Notes: generated by a model from the letters alone, not told the origin. 7,087 nucleotides of DNA from an uncultured Clostridia bacterium (GCA_958445555.1 CAUCSW010000033.1:1-7087); one strand, 5' to 3'; shown: positions 1 through 5,379, numbered from the stretch's first letter. Numbers and translations are program-made.

Positions 1-856
1 CGAGACCCTGGGTTATCGCAAGGGTTCTCGTTGAAAACGCTCCTGCCGGCGGGCGGAAAAGATGCATCTCATAATTGAAACGCTCTTTCATATAGTTGTG
101 CATAGTCATGATCTCGGTAACGCACTTTTCCGGCGATACCGCAGGCATACCGCCCTGAGGATGAGAGGTTGAGTGATTGCCTACCACATGTCCCTCGTTG
201 ATCATCCTTTCCACAAGGTCGTAATGTATCCGGGCGTAACTATGTACTATAAAGAAGGTAGCAGTTGCATTGTGACTTTTAAGAGAATTGAGTATACGGG
301 TCGTGCAATCTTTGAACTCGTATCCCGCATCAAAGGTAAGATAAATGACCTTCTCATCGGTCTCCTCAATGGAATGCATACCGTATTTTCGGTAAAGCCG
401 ATCATTTTCGATTGAGGTGATGGGAATTCCCTTTTGGTAATAATCGCCGTATGAGAAACTGTAACCATGCCTTGTATTGTCAAGACCTCTCACACGGTCA
501 ACCAGAGCTTTCTGATCCGCCGTCAGACTGTCATAGAGTTCGTCCTTGCCGGGCTTCTGTGAGGGAGTGGGAGCAGGCGAAGAGGAAGAAGCAGCCTCGG
601 AAGAAGGCGACTTGGAAGAAGTGCCCGCTTTCGAAGATGTTGCCGCCGAGTTCGACGAAGTGCCGGAAGACGTCGACGAAGTCCCGGAAGACGAACCTTT
701 GATAAGGTTTGACGAAGCGTCGGGATACTTCCCGACGGGAATGGCGTTGTTTTTGGAAAGCAGGACCGATGTGAGAACCGCTGCCGCGACGATCACCGCG
801 ACCAGAACCGATGACGCAATGATGATAAATGTTCGGTTCTCAAACAGCTTTTTCAT
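1..856 (-). CDS. Membrane-anchored PdaA-like polysaccharide (peptidoglycan) deacetylase, C-terminus cut by window edge
   Basis: The frame stays open for 285 codons from ATG 856 to the left edge, so the C-terminus lies outside. Residues 1-9 are a short basic cytoplasmic tail, about 10-33 a single membrane helix (IIIASSVLVAVIVAAAVL), and about 47-100 a Ser/Thr/Pro-rich spacer likely spanning the wall. The NodB-type catalytic domain starts near 170: LTFDAGYE (metal-ligand Asp176), NHSTSHP (His228 and His232) and RPPAGAFS (268-275). The TFDxGYE form, and the preceding stretch about IENDRLYRKYGMH, resemble PdaA-type deacetylases that remove the N-acetyl group from muramic acid during spore-cortex muramic-delta-lactam formation. 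Substrate is inferred; a vegetative peptidoglycan deacetylase is the alternative. GAGGGG lies about 10 nt before ATG and overlaps the TGA of the upstream DUF5662 gene (14-nt gap), which suggests translational coupling. It is the last visible gene of the 1687-to-1 operon. Confidence 0.9.
   Translation of the reverse strand, partial: MKKLFENRTFIIIASSVLVAVIVAAAVLTSVLLSKNNAIPVGKYPDASSNLIKGSSSGTSSTSSGTSSNSAATSSKAGTSSKSPSSEAASSSSPAPTPSQKPGKDELYDSLTADQKALVDRVRGLDNTRHGYSFSYGDYYQKGIPITSIENDRLYRKYGMHSIEETDEKVIYLTFDAGYEFKDCTTRILNSLKSHNATATFFIVHSYARIHYDLVERMINEGHVVGNHSTSHPQGGMPAVSPEKCVTEIMTMHNYMKERFNYEMHLFRPPAGAFSTRTLAITQGL
652..693. repeat. Tandem 21-bp repeat inside the serine-rich linker of the deacetylase gene
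   Basis: Positions 652-672 and 673-693 are the same 21-mer with one mismatch (position 662 g versus 683 c). On the minus strand the repeat stays in frame and encodes two copies of a seven-residue Ser/Gly/Thr unit containing SSGTSS in the wall-spanning linker. The length is a multiple of three, so slippage would change linker length without breaking the gene. Confidence 0.8.
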
Positions 857-870
857 AATTTTTTATCCCC

Positions 871-1434
871 TCAAATGTTGACACTGTAGTTTGTCGAATG
901 CCGCCCCTCTTTTTTAAGATGCCGCTTTAACCGCTTCAGCATCGCGCTCTCACCCTCATCGCGCAGAAGGGTAAGCATTCCTTCAATGTAATCCGAAGTT
1001 TCGGTATGTATCGTTCTTGTCGCCTTCCCGCCGAGAAAATACTCAAGCGGATGGGCTTCGGTATATTCTTTTCCTTTGTAGGTCTTGCTTGCCGCTATGC
1101 GGTCGCACAGGAGCTCGGCAACCGAACCGAGCGGCATTTTTACCGGCGTGACCCTCCTTGTTACGGGATCGTAATCGGTCCAGTACTCAAAGTGGTGACG
1201 GTTGCGCCCTTTATGATGCATCCATGCCGCCGAATATCCTTTGTCGAGCCTTTCAAGCTCATTGGGACTGCGAACGCCGCCGGCATAGTATATGACACCG
1301 GGTATGAATTCCGAAGGAGAAAACTTTGAGAGATCGTGCTTGATCCCCGCGAAGGGGATTCCTGCCCGACAGCACAGAGCGAACACCTTTCTTCGATGCC
1401 GCATTACGGTCCGTAAGTGACCCGTGAGCTTCAT
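871..1434 (-). CDS. DUF5662 family protein (HD-like histidine motifs)
   Basis: This is a 187-residue soluble protein without signal peptide or membrane segment. I recognise it as DUF5662, a family common in Clostridia and often mislabelled as catalase in databases; its biochemical role is unknown to me. Conserved blocks are HDLSKFSPSEF (33-43), SPNELERLDKGYSAAW (56-71), HHKGRNRHHFEYW (73-85), a PVKMPL segment (97-102) and CDRIAASKTYKGKEYTEAHP (110-129). The His/Asp clusters resemble metal sites of HD-type hydrolases, which is inference only. The frame extends 28 codons further upstream to 1518, but that part overlaps the previous gene and shows no family similarity. ATG 1434, one nucleotide after the TGA of the upstream gene (TGATATG), is therefore the likely start. 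A GAGGG lies about 14 nt before it, so initiation probably relies on coupling. Confidence 0.85.
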   Translation of the reverse strand: MKLTGHLRTVMRHRRKVFALCCRAGIPFAGIKHDLSKFSPSEFIPGVIYYAGGVRSPNELERLDKGYSAAWMHHKGRNRHHFEYWTDYDPVTRRVTPVKMPLGSVAELLCDRIAASKTYKGKEYTEAHPLEYFLGGKATRTIHTETSDYIEGMLTLLRDEGESAMLKRLKRHLKKEGRHSTNYSVNI

Positions 1435-1435
1435 A

Positions 1436-1687
1436 TCAGCCGTGGAGACCCTCTTCCTGTCTTTCCATATTCTCAACGACAATGTCGTGAATGTCGCCGA
1501 GTGAAGCGCAGTATTCAAGCACTTTCCAGGGCTCGTTGGTATGGTAGTGGATCTTTATAAGCTCCTCGTCGCCGACGGCAAGCAGGCAGTCGCCCTTGAA
1601 GTTGTCAACGAAGTAGTCGTATATTTTATCTTCATCCAGATCGGTTCCCTCGATCAGAAGCTGAGTGTCAAATTTAAATTCCAGCAT
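1436..1687 (-). CDS. Small stand-alone protein resembling the middle domain of fatty acid kinase FakA (annotated elsewhere as 'kinase to dihydroxyacetone kinase')
   Basis: This is a complete 83-residue protein. Its pattern FDTQLLIEG (6-14), GDCLLAVGDEELIKIHYHTNEP (32-53), LEYCASLGDIHDIVVENMERQEEG (57-80) follows the central domain of FakA/YloV-type DAK2 proteins. There the sequence runs YCTEF..., VVVGDDDLVKVHVHTNDPG, ENMREQH. The domain normally sits between an ATP-binding DhaL domain and a C-terminal lobe; both are missing here, so this is not a kinase by itself. His47 and His49 match the HxH pair described for the FakA metal site. The position of the FakA cysteine (YCTEF) is Asp7 here (from memory, not an alignment). 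A perfect AGGAGG lies 7 nt before ATG 1687, so it is a true first gene and not the tail of a broken fakA. It heads the operon with DUF5662 and the deacetylase. A binding or sensor role is speculation. Confidence 0.8.
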   Translation of the reverse strand: MLEFKFDTQLLIEGTDLDEDKIYDYFVDNFKGDCLLAVGDEELIKIHYHTNEPWKVLEYCASLGDIHDIVVENMERQEEGLHG

Positions 1688-1694
1688 GATTTTA

Positions 1695-1700
1695 CCTCCT
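1695..1700 (-). promoter_or_regulatory. Consensus ribosome binding site of the FakA-middle-like gene
   Basis: On the minus strand AGGAGG stands 7 nt before ATG 1687, within TTTAGGAGGTAAAATC. It fixes the start of the small gene and shows that the gene is independently initiated. Confidence 0.85.
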
Positions 1701-1767
1701 AAAGTAAATCATTTTATAAATTCTCTTTTGAATTTCCGATACGGTCGTCAACCTTCGGTATGAGAAT

Positions 1768-1796
1768 ATAATACAATCAATCAAATTAAAAAGCAA
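1768..1796 (-). promoter_or_regulatory. Sigma-A-type promoter of the three-gene operon
   Basis: On the minus strand TTGCTT (1796-1791) is followed after exactly 17 nt by TATTAT (1773-1768), in a strongly AT-rich stretch. Transcription would start near 1761 and give a leader of about 74 nt before ATG 1687. The leader holds only a weak AAATTC/GAATTT dyad. No other good promoter is seen before the three genes. Confidence 0.65.
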
Positions 1797-1805
1797 TTAC
1801 AAACC

Positions 1806-1818
1806 TGTAATAATTACA
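1806..1818. promoter_or_regulatory. Perfect palindrome TGTAAT-A-ATTACA, possible operator
   Basis: The 13-bp dyad tgtaataattaca has 6-bp arms around one base. Its centre lies about 50 bp upstream of the predicted start site and just above the -35 box. A further TGTAAT half-site on the minus strand runs directly into the -35 region. The placement fits an activator site or an AT-rich UP-like element. I cannot assign it to a regulator; it is too short for the TnrA/GlnR consensus. Confidence 0.4.
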
Positions 1819-1876
1819 AAATTATTTTTTCTGTGTGCGGTGAAGAGTTATACGTCTTTTGAACCTGCCGCAAAGG

Positions 1877-1921
1877 AAAACACGGTCATCGCGCACCATG
1901 ACGTGGTGTGTGATGGCCGTG
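1877..1921 (-). terminator. Rho-independent terminator after the alcohol dehydrogenase gene
   Basis: Read on the minus strand, CACGG-C-CATC-ACA-CACCA pairs with TGGTG-CGC-GATG-A-CCGTG around the loop CGTCA. The stem has 14 pairs, one mismatch and one 3x3 internal loop. It is followed at once by TTTTCC. It lies 86 nt after the stop at 2008. The other strand has no T-run at its end, so it works toward low coordinates only and separates this gene from the operon starting near 1761. Confidence 0.75.
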
Positions 1922-2007
1922 CCGCTTTCTCTTGCGGAAAGTCTTTATTCGGTCCCGTCTCTCCTGTCAGCAGCAATTGGATGTACCTCTTGCCTGCCGA
2001 TAATCTG

Positions 2008-3171
2008 TTACAGTGATGCCTTTAATATTTCGAGGATATCCTCCTCGGTGAGCGGTGCCCATGCGTTTTCAAGACCCTCATTCACGGCAATATGGTGTGC
2101 CATTTCGGAGAGTCGGGACTCATCTATTCCGACCGCGCGCAGATTCATCGGCATTCCGAACGATTCAAAGAGATCATAGACCGCGTCGATCGTCTTTTCC
2201 GCTATCTCTCTGTCGCCGAGTTTCGGGTCTATTCCGAAAATGTGTGTGCCGAAGCTTACAAAGCGCTCCGCGGTATCGTCGTTCAGTATATGCCTCATCC
2301 AGCGGGGTGTCAGTATTGCAAGCCCCTCCCCGTGGGTTATGTCATAGTACGCGCTGAGAGCGTGCTCCATAGCGTGGCAGGGCGATCCCGAGGGACTGTT
2401 GCCTATAGAAAGGATTCCGTTGCAGGCAAGCGAGCAACCAACCATCATCTCTCCTCTGGCTTCATAGTTTTCGGGATCGGCAAGTGCCGCCTTGGCTGAT
2501 TTTATGAGACTTTTTATCGCCGATTCGCACATGCCGTCGGTAAGGGAGGAATGCTCCTTGCAGAAATACTTCTCAATAATATGGTTGATTGCATCCGCGG
2601 CACCTGCAGCAGTCTGTTTTTTTGACACCGAGAAGGTGTACTTCGGATCAAGGAAGGACACCGCCGGGAAAAGATGTTCATCCAGATATCCGACCTTATC
2701 ATTTGTTTCGGTTCTGGAAATAACGCAGCCGCTGTCGTATTCCGATCCGGTGGCGGCAAGTGTCAACACATCAATAAGAGGCAGTGCCGCCTTTGCCTTT
2801 ACTTTGTAGGTGATGAGGTCCCACGGCTCACCGTCGTAGAGTGCACCGGCGCATATTGCCTTTGAGCAGTCAAGCACACTTCCGCCGCCGACGGCAAGCA
2901 CCGCATCGACATTATGCTCCTTACAAAGGCGAACGCCCTCCAGAACGCTTGTTGTATATTTGGGATTGGGTTCAATACCCGAGAGCTCATATATTTCGAA
3001 GTCGGCGAGCAAGCTTTTGACCTCGTCGTAAAGACCGATCTTCTTAATGCTTCCGCCGCCGTAGGTAAGGAGTATCTTCCTGCCGTAACGCGAAAGCTCC
3101 TCGGGCAATCTTTTGATCGCATTTTTGCCGAATACCAGCTTTGTCGGAGTGTGATAAACAAAATCCATCAT
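2008..3171 (-). CDS. Iron-containing alcohol dehydrogenase, butanol dehydrogenase (BDH/YugJ) type
   Basis: The protein has 387 residues, the usual full length for group III metal-dependent alcohol dehydrogenases. It begins with FVYHTPTKLVFGK, typical of BDH-like members. The nucleotide-binding half shows YGGGSIKK (37-44), VGGGSVLD (94-101) and TGSE (141-144). The GGGS loop at 38-41 resembles NADPH-using YqhD/BDH enzymes. The metal ligands, by family pattern, are Asp193, His197, His266 and His280 (AADAINH and CHAMEHALSAYYDITHG), so the active site is intact. It should interconvert an aldehyde and an alcohol in the cytosol, most likely reducing aldehydes during fermentation; the true substrate cannot be read. 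The start is one of two adjacent ATGs (3171 or 3168). AGGTGATC, close to the anti-SD complement, stands upstream. It is 243 nt downstream of the lipoprotein gene with no obvious terminator between, so co-transcription is possible. Confidence 0.93.
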   Translation of the reverse strand: MMDFVYHTPTKLVFGKNAIKRLPEELSRYGRKILLTYGGGSIKKIGLYDEVKSLLADFEIYELSGIEPNPKYTTSVLEGVRLCKEHNVDAVLAVGGGSVLDCSKAICAGALYDGEPWDLITYKVKAKAALPLIDVLTLAATGSEYDSGCVISRTETNDKVGYLDEHLFPAVSFLDPKYTFSVSKKQTAAGAADAINHIIEKYFCKEHSSLTDGMCESAIKSLIKSAKAALADPENYEARGEMMVGCSLACNGILSIGNSPSGSPCHAMEHALSAYYDITHGEGLAILTPRWMRHILNDDTAERFVSFGTHIFGIDPKLGDREIAEKTIDAVYDLFESFGMPMNLRAVGIDESRLSEMAHHIAVNEGLENAWAPLTEEDILEILKASL

Positions 3172-3332
3172 TTTTGATCACCTTTCATTCTTTGCTTTTT
3201 TTGTTTCATAAAACAGGGGGCGCTCACCGTCAGCCGACCGCAGGGGATGCCTTTTGTCTTCCCCGTCGACACGGCAAACGCCTTTCTCGCTTGTATGTTT
3301 TTGCCGCTTTGTGCCGATGCTGATGCTCACGG
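3172..3332 (-). other. Gap between the micro-ORF and the alcohol dehydrogenase gene, nothing clear seen
   Basis: I see no convincing gene, terminator or consensus promoter here. A 64-codon open frame on the minus strand (3178-3372) has no family-like sequence and no good start signal, and it overlaps the micro-ORF candidate. Only the ribosome binding site of the dehydrogenase gene is supported. Confidence 0.5.
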
Positions 3333-3404
3333 TTAATAAAGAAGTGCACACTGAATCATCTGCCAAAGCCACCCTGCTATTCCCAAAATATAACGGGGCT
3401 TCAC
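3333..3404 (-). CDS. Candidate 23-residue hydrophobic micro-ORF
   Basis: Directly after the lipoprotein stop (TAG at 3417-3415), the same TAG forms TAGGAG, a good ribosome binding site 7 nt before GTG 3404. The frame runs 23 codons to TAA at 3333. The peptide has a basic start (Lys2, Arg4) followed by a membrane-like stretch ILGIAGWLWQMIQCALLY with two tryptophans. This is the composition of small membrane proteins or leader peptides. Against it are the tiny size, the GTG start and the lack of any known family. It would be translationally coupled to the lipoprotein gene. Confidence 0.35.
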   Translation of the reverse strand: MKPRYILGIAGWLWQMIQCALLY

Positions 3405-3414
3405 AACTGTTCTC

Positions 3415-3888
3415 CTAACGATGGCTGTTTGATGCGGATGCGTCAGGATCAAGTGCTGCAAAGACATCCGAGGGTCTGAAAACAAGGGTGCACTTCTTGT
3501 TGCCGAAATGCTGAACTATTTTTATCTTATCGGTACAGTCGGAAACCGACACATCGTGCGGGAGTGTTATGAAGAGGACGCCTCCCGACTCTCGTTCACC
3601 CGAGCTGATGCTGACCTCTAAGGAACTCTTATTCACGGTGCATACCGTTTCCCCGGGTGCAGGAAAGCTTTCGGGGTATATTATGTTGACCGACAGTATT
3701 TCTCCCGTTGATCCGTCCGCCGTGCAGTACCAGCTTTCGCCGTTCTTGCTTTCAATATCGGAAAGCACTGCGACAACACCGTTGCCGAGGTCTTCCCCTC
3801 TTGCCCATCCCGACACCTTTTCGCCGCAGCTGCACAACATAACCGTTATAATAAGCATCGCGGCGATCGATAATAGTGATTTTTTCAT
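3415..3888 (-). CDS. Unrecognised small secreted lipoprotein
   Basis: The protein has 157 residues with a clear lipoprotein signal: MKKSLL basic start, hydrophobic core 5-18, then the lipobox L18-C19-S20-C21. Cys21 is the likely lipidated residue and +2 is Gly. The mature part (about 136 residues) is mostly short beta-prone segments with no membrane helix. It carries three further cysteines (55, 83 and 117) plus one near 133, and ends in a Ser/Ala/Asp-rich tail. I do not recognise a domain. ATG 3888 is preceded by GGGAGAG about 11 nt away. A candidate promoter lies about 200 bp upstream, which would give a long leader. It probably sits on the outer face of the cytoplasmic membrane; the function is unknown. 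Confidence 0.8.
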   Translation of the reverse strand: MKKSLLSIAAMLIITVMLCSCGEKVSGWARGEDLGNGVVAVLSDIESKNGESWYCTADGSTGEILSVNIIYPESFPAPGETVCTVNKSSLEVSISSGERESGGVLFITLPHDVSVSDCTDKIKIVQHFGNKKCTLVFRPSDVFAALDPDASASNSHR

Positions 3889-4075
3889 AACGATTGACTC
3901 TCCCGCTTTCCCCTATCATACCGCAGTCCGAAGCGGCAGTTGAGGTCGTATCTTCAGTTGTCAGGCGGTTGCCATACCGTCTGCCGTCGGCTTACCCCTG
4001 TTGGTTGTCCCTGCCGACCGGCCCTTTGTCGGGTCGCAGCTGTCGAATTCTCATTTATCTTATGTTCCTTATCAC
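3889..4075 (-). other. Long, possibly structured 5' leader upstream of the lipoprotein gene
   Basis: If transcription starts just below the promoter at 4076-4104, the untranslated leader is about 180 nt and contains several dyads. These are gtcggc 3986-3991 with gccgac 4013-4018; cag-cggt 3962-3969 with accg-ctg 3976-3983; and ccgc 3921-3924 with gcgg 3933-3936 just before the coding region. I compared it mentally with common riboswitch classes (c-di-GMP, ZTP, THF, guanidine, cobalamin) and none fits. No long frame looks like a gene here on either strand. Confidence 0.3.
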
Positions 4076-4104
4076 ACTTTATCATATTCCCGTCTTACAG
4101 TCAA
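4076..4104 (-). promoter_or_regulatory. Candidate promoter for the lipoprotein transcription unit
   Basis: On the minus strand TTGACT (4104-4099) is separated by 17 nt from TAAAGT (4081-4076). The -35 is near consensus, but the -10 matches only four of six bases. The surrounding stretch is AT-rich compared with the GC-rich element immediately upstream. Confidence 0.45.
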
Positions 4105-4127
4105 TATGTCCTTTCGGGGTCCTTGCA

Positions 4128-4304
4128 TTTCGGGCACCGCCGCGCCGCGCGCTTCGCGCGCGGCGCGGCGGGCAGACCGTGCTGACGAAAAACCGGGCGG
4201 TCTTTTTTCGAAAAAAGAGCGGAGCCCCCTCCCTCAAAGAGCCGCGGCGCGGTCTGCCCGCATCTGCGCCCTCCCGACGGGAGGGCGCGCGGCGGTGCCC
4301 GAAA
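4128..4304. repeat. 177-bp GC-rich nested palindromic element with 18-bp terminal inverted repeats (MITE-like)
   Basis: The ends are perfect inverted copies: tttcgggcaccgccgcgc at 4128-4145 and its reverse complement at 4287-4304. Inside lie further dyads. A 16-bp perfect stem with loop ttc covers 4137-4171. An 11-bp pair cgggcagaccg 4169-4179 / 4250-4260 can be extended by wobble pairs. An 18-nt palindrome tcttttttcgaaaaaaga covers 4201-4218. A 10-bp stem with loop gac covers 4266-4288. Together they can fold as a cloverleaf-like multibranch structure on either strand. The element is far richer in G+C than the flanks, and I see no target-site duplication. Several open frames across it have low-complexity Arg/Ala-rich translations and look spurious. 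It could be a non-autonomous transposable repeat, a REP/BIME-like element or an RNA structure. Confidence 0.75.
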
Positions 4305-4370
4305 GATGAATGAGCTAAAGCCTAAAACGGCCGCCTGCAATGCCGCAAATCGATTGCTTTTAAAAGGGGT

Positions 4371-4408
4371 GACCGCCCCTGCCCGTGGGTGAACGGGTAG
4401 GGGCGGTC
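4371..4408 (-). terminator. Large hairpin, possible terminator of the ParB-like gene or dispersed repeat
   Basis: gaccgcccctgcccgt (4371-4386) pairs with 4393-4408 over 16 positions with a single mismatch or wobble, around the loop gggtga. On the minus strand the stem is followed by ACCCCTTTTAAAAG, so a short T-run starts five nucleotides after the stem. It lies about 115 nt downstream of the ParB-like stop codon. The U-tract spacing is not ideal, so it may equally be an intergenic palindromic repeat. Confidence 0.5.
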
Positions 4409-4522
4409 GGGGGGATTGGGGATGAATATGGGTGGGTATTTACAGACGCTTTGTATGCTTTTCGGCTTGCCGCTTCATCGGTGATTTTTATGGTTTTGAC
4501 CGACAAATTACGGCGTCGCCGT
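4409..4522 (-). other. Untranslated stretch after the ParB-like gene
   Basis: No gene is seen. Immediately after the stop codon a short dyad (acggc 4510-4514 with gccgt 4518-4522, loop gtc) is followed on the minus strand by AATTTGTC, too poor in T to be a confident terminator. A second small dyad, cggc/gccg, lies near 4470. Confidence 0.4.
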
Positions 4523-5272
4523 TCACATACTCAGCGGTAGCTGTCTGTTATAAGATGCCGCTGCGGGTGACTTTCCTGCTTTTACGGTGAATTCCACCGT
4601 GTCGTCATGCTCGCTTGTCACACTGCTGACAACATATCCCGCTTCTCTCATTACGGCAACCACGCGATTAAAACTGTTAAGGAAGAATCTCACATCACCG
4701 ACCGCGACCTTGTGGGGAGGTTTACGCGTGGGGACGGTGTCTTCTCTCGCTCTTTCGCGGGGATTTTCATTTTGATCGTCGGCTCTGCTTAACCGTGTGC
4801 TTTCGTTTAACAGGCTCTCGCGCCTGCCTTCGTCATACCTTAACAACCCGAGAAGCTTTGCGAGCTCATTGCGGCTCACACCGAGCCTGCCTGCAATCTC
4901 ACAACTTGACATGTTGTAGTCTCGCATTGCGTCGCTGATCTTTTCGGCAAGCAAAAACGGATCTGTATCGCTGCGGTGGATGTTTTCTGTCAACTTCATC
5001 ACGGCGCGGGCTTTATCATCAGCCGAGACCAACAGACACGGCAGCTTTCTCATACCTGCCGCAACGCAGGCGCGGTATCTGCGCTGACCGCATACCAGCT
5101 CATATCCGAAGGCTCCCCTCCGCACGGTGAGCGGGCAAAGCAGTCCGTTATGTCTGATGCTTTCGGTCAGACCCGATATGTCGGACTTGTCCTTTTCGGA
5201 CATCCGTATTTCGCTCGGTTCAAGGTATATCAACCTGCGTTTCGCTTCTGCACCGACAGATCTTTTTAGCAT
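4523..5272 (-). CDS. ParB/Noc-like chromosome partition or nucleoid occlusion protein
   Basis: The product is 249 residues from ATG 5272. The N-terminal ParB/sulfiredoxin-like CTP-binding fold has the segments LIYLEPSEIR (14-23), ESIRHNGLLCPLTVRR (37-52), the GQRRYRA box (62-68, usually GERRxRA) and ENIHRSDTDPF (96-106, the ENxxR box). A helix-turn-helix follows at about 122-145 (SSCEIAGRLGVSRNELAKLL). Residues about 150-188 form a charged linker. The C-terminal 50 residues (DVRFFLNSFNRVVAVMREAGY, then a beta-rich end) resemble the tail of clostridial Noc/ParB proteins next to rsmG. It should bind DNA sites and slide as a CTP-dependent clamp. No ParA gene is visible, which favours a Noc-like role; that is inference. 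An in-frame GTG at 5296 is unlikely because the promoter's start site falls there and AAGGAG precedes ATG 5272. Confidence 0.88.
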   Translation of the reverse strand: MLKRSVGAEAKRRLIYLEPSEIRMSEKDKSDISGLTESIRHNGLLCPLTVRRGAFGYELVCGQRRYRACVAAGMRKLPCLLVSADDKARAVMKLTENIHRSDTDPFLLAEKISDAMRDYNMSSCEIAGRLGVSRNELAKLLGLLRYDEGRRESLLNESTRLSRADDQNENPRERAREDTVPTRKPPHKVAVGDVRFFLNSFNRVVAVMREAGYVVSSVTSEHDDTVEFTVKAGKSPAAASYNRQLPLSM

Positions 5273-5280
5273 CTTTTGCT

Positions 5281-5286
5281 CTCCTT
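5281..5286 (-). promoter_or_regulatory. Ribosome binding site deciding the ParB-like start
   Basis: AAGGAG on the minus strand ends 8 nt before ATG 5272. It lies inside the upstream GTG-initiated extension and so supports the shorter protein. Confidence 0.75.
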
Positions 5287-5302
5287 TTCTTCCCACGATT
5301 AG

Positions 5303-5331
5303 ATTATAATGCCGTCAATCGGGAAGTGCAA
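5303..5331 (-). promoter_or_regulatory. Strong sigma-A promoter of the ParB-like gene
   Basis: On the minus strand TTGCAC (5331-5326), 17 nt, then a perfect TATAAT (5308-5303). The start site would be near 5296, about 24 nt before ATG 5272. It begins right after the rsmG terminator, so the ParB-like gene is expressed apart from rsmG. Confidence 0.8.
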
Positions 5332-5340
5332 GAAAAAGCG

Positions 5341-5372
5341 TACAAGAAAAGCGGACAAGTTTTCGTCCGCTT
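5341..5372 (-). terminator. Rho-independent terminator of rsmG
   Basis: aagcggac (5349-5356) and gtccgctt (5365-5372) form an 8-bp stem around an 8-nt loop. On the minus strand the stem runs into TTTTCTTGTA. It starts 8 nt after the rsmG stop codon and ends 10 nt before the next promoter's -35 box. Confidence 0.8.
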
Positions 5373-5379
5373 CATCCGT

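Noticed and set aside
546..881. Plus-strand 111-codon acidic frame rich in Glu/Asp
   Set aside because: It is the complement of the Ser/Thr-rich linker of the minus-strand deacetylase; the composition is explained by that gene and there is no ribosome binding site.
1435..1518. Longer DUF5662 start at 1518
   Set aside because: It would overlap the FakA-middle-like gene by 28 codons and adds no family-like sequence; ATG 1434 matches the family start.
2055..3177. Plus-strand frames opposite the alcohol dehydrogenase gene
   Set aside because: They are antisense shadows of a full-length, motif-complete enzyme gene.
4174..4208. Plus-strand stem agaccg/cggtct followed by a T-run, read as a terminator
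   Set aside because: The stem is only 6 bp with an 18-nt loop, and no plus-strand gene precedes it; it is better seen as part of the nested element.
3894..4340. Several Arg/Ala/Pro-rich open frames on both strands across the palindromic element
   Set aside because: The high G+C removes stop codons, the translations are low-complexity and present on both strands, and start signals are poor.
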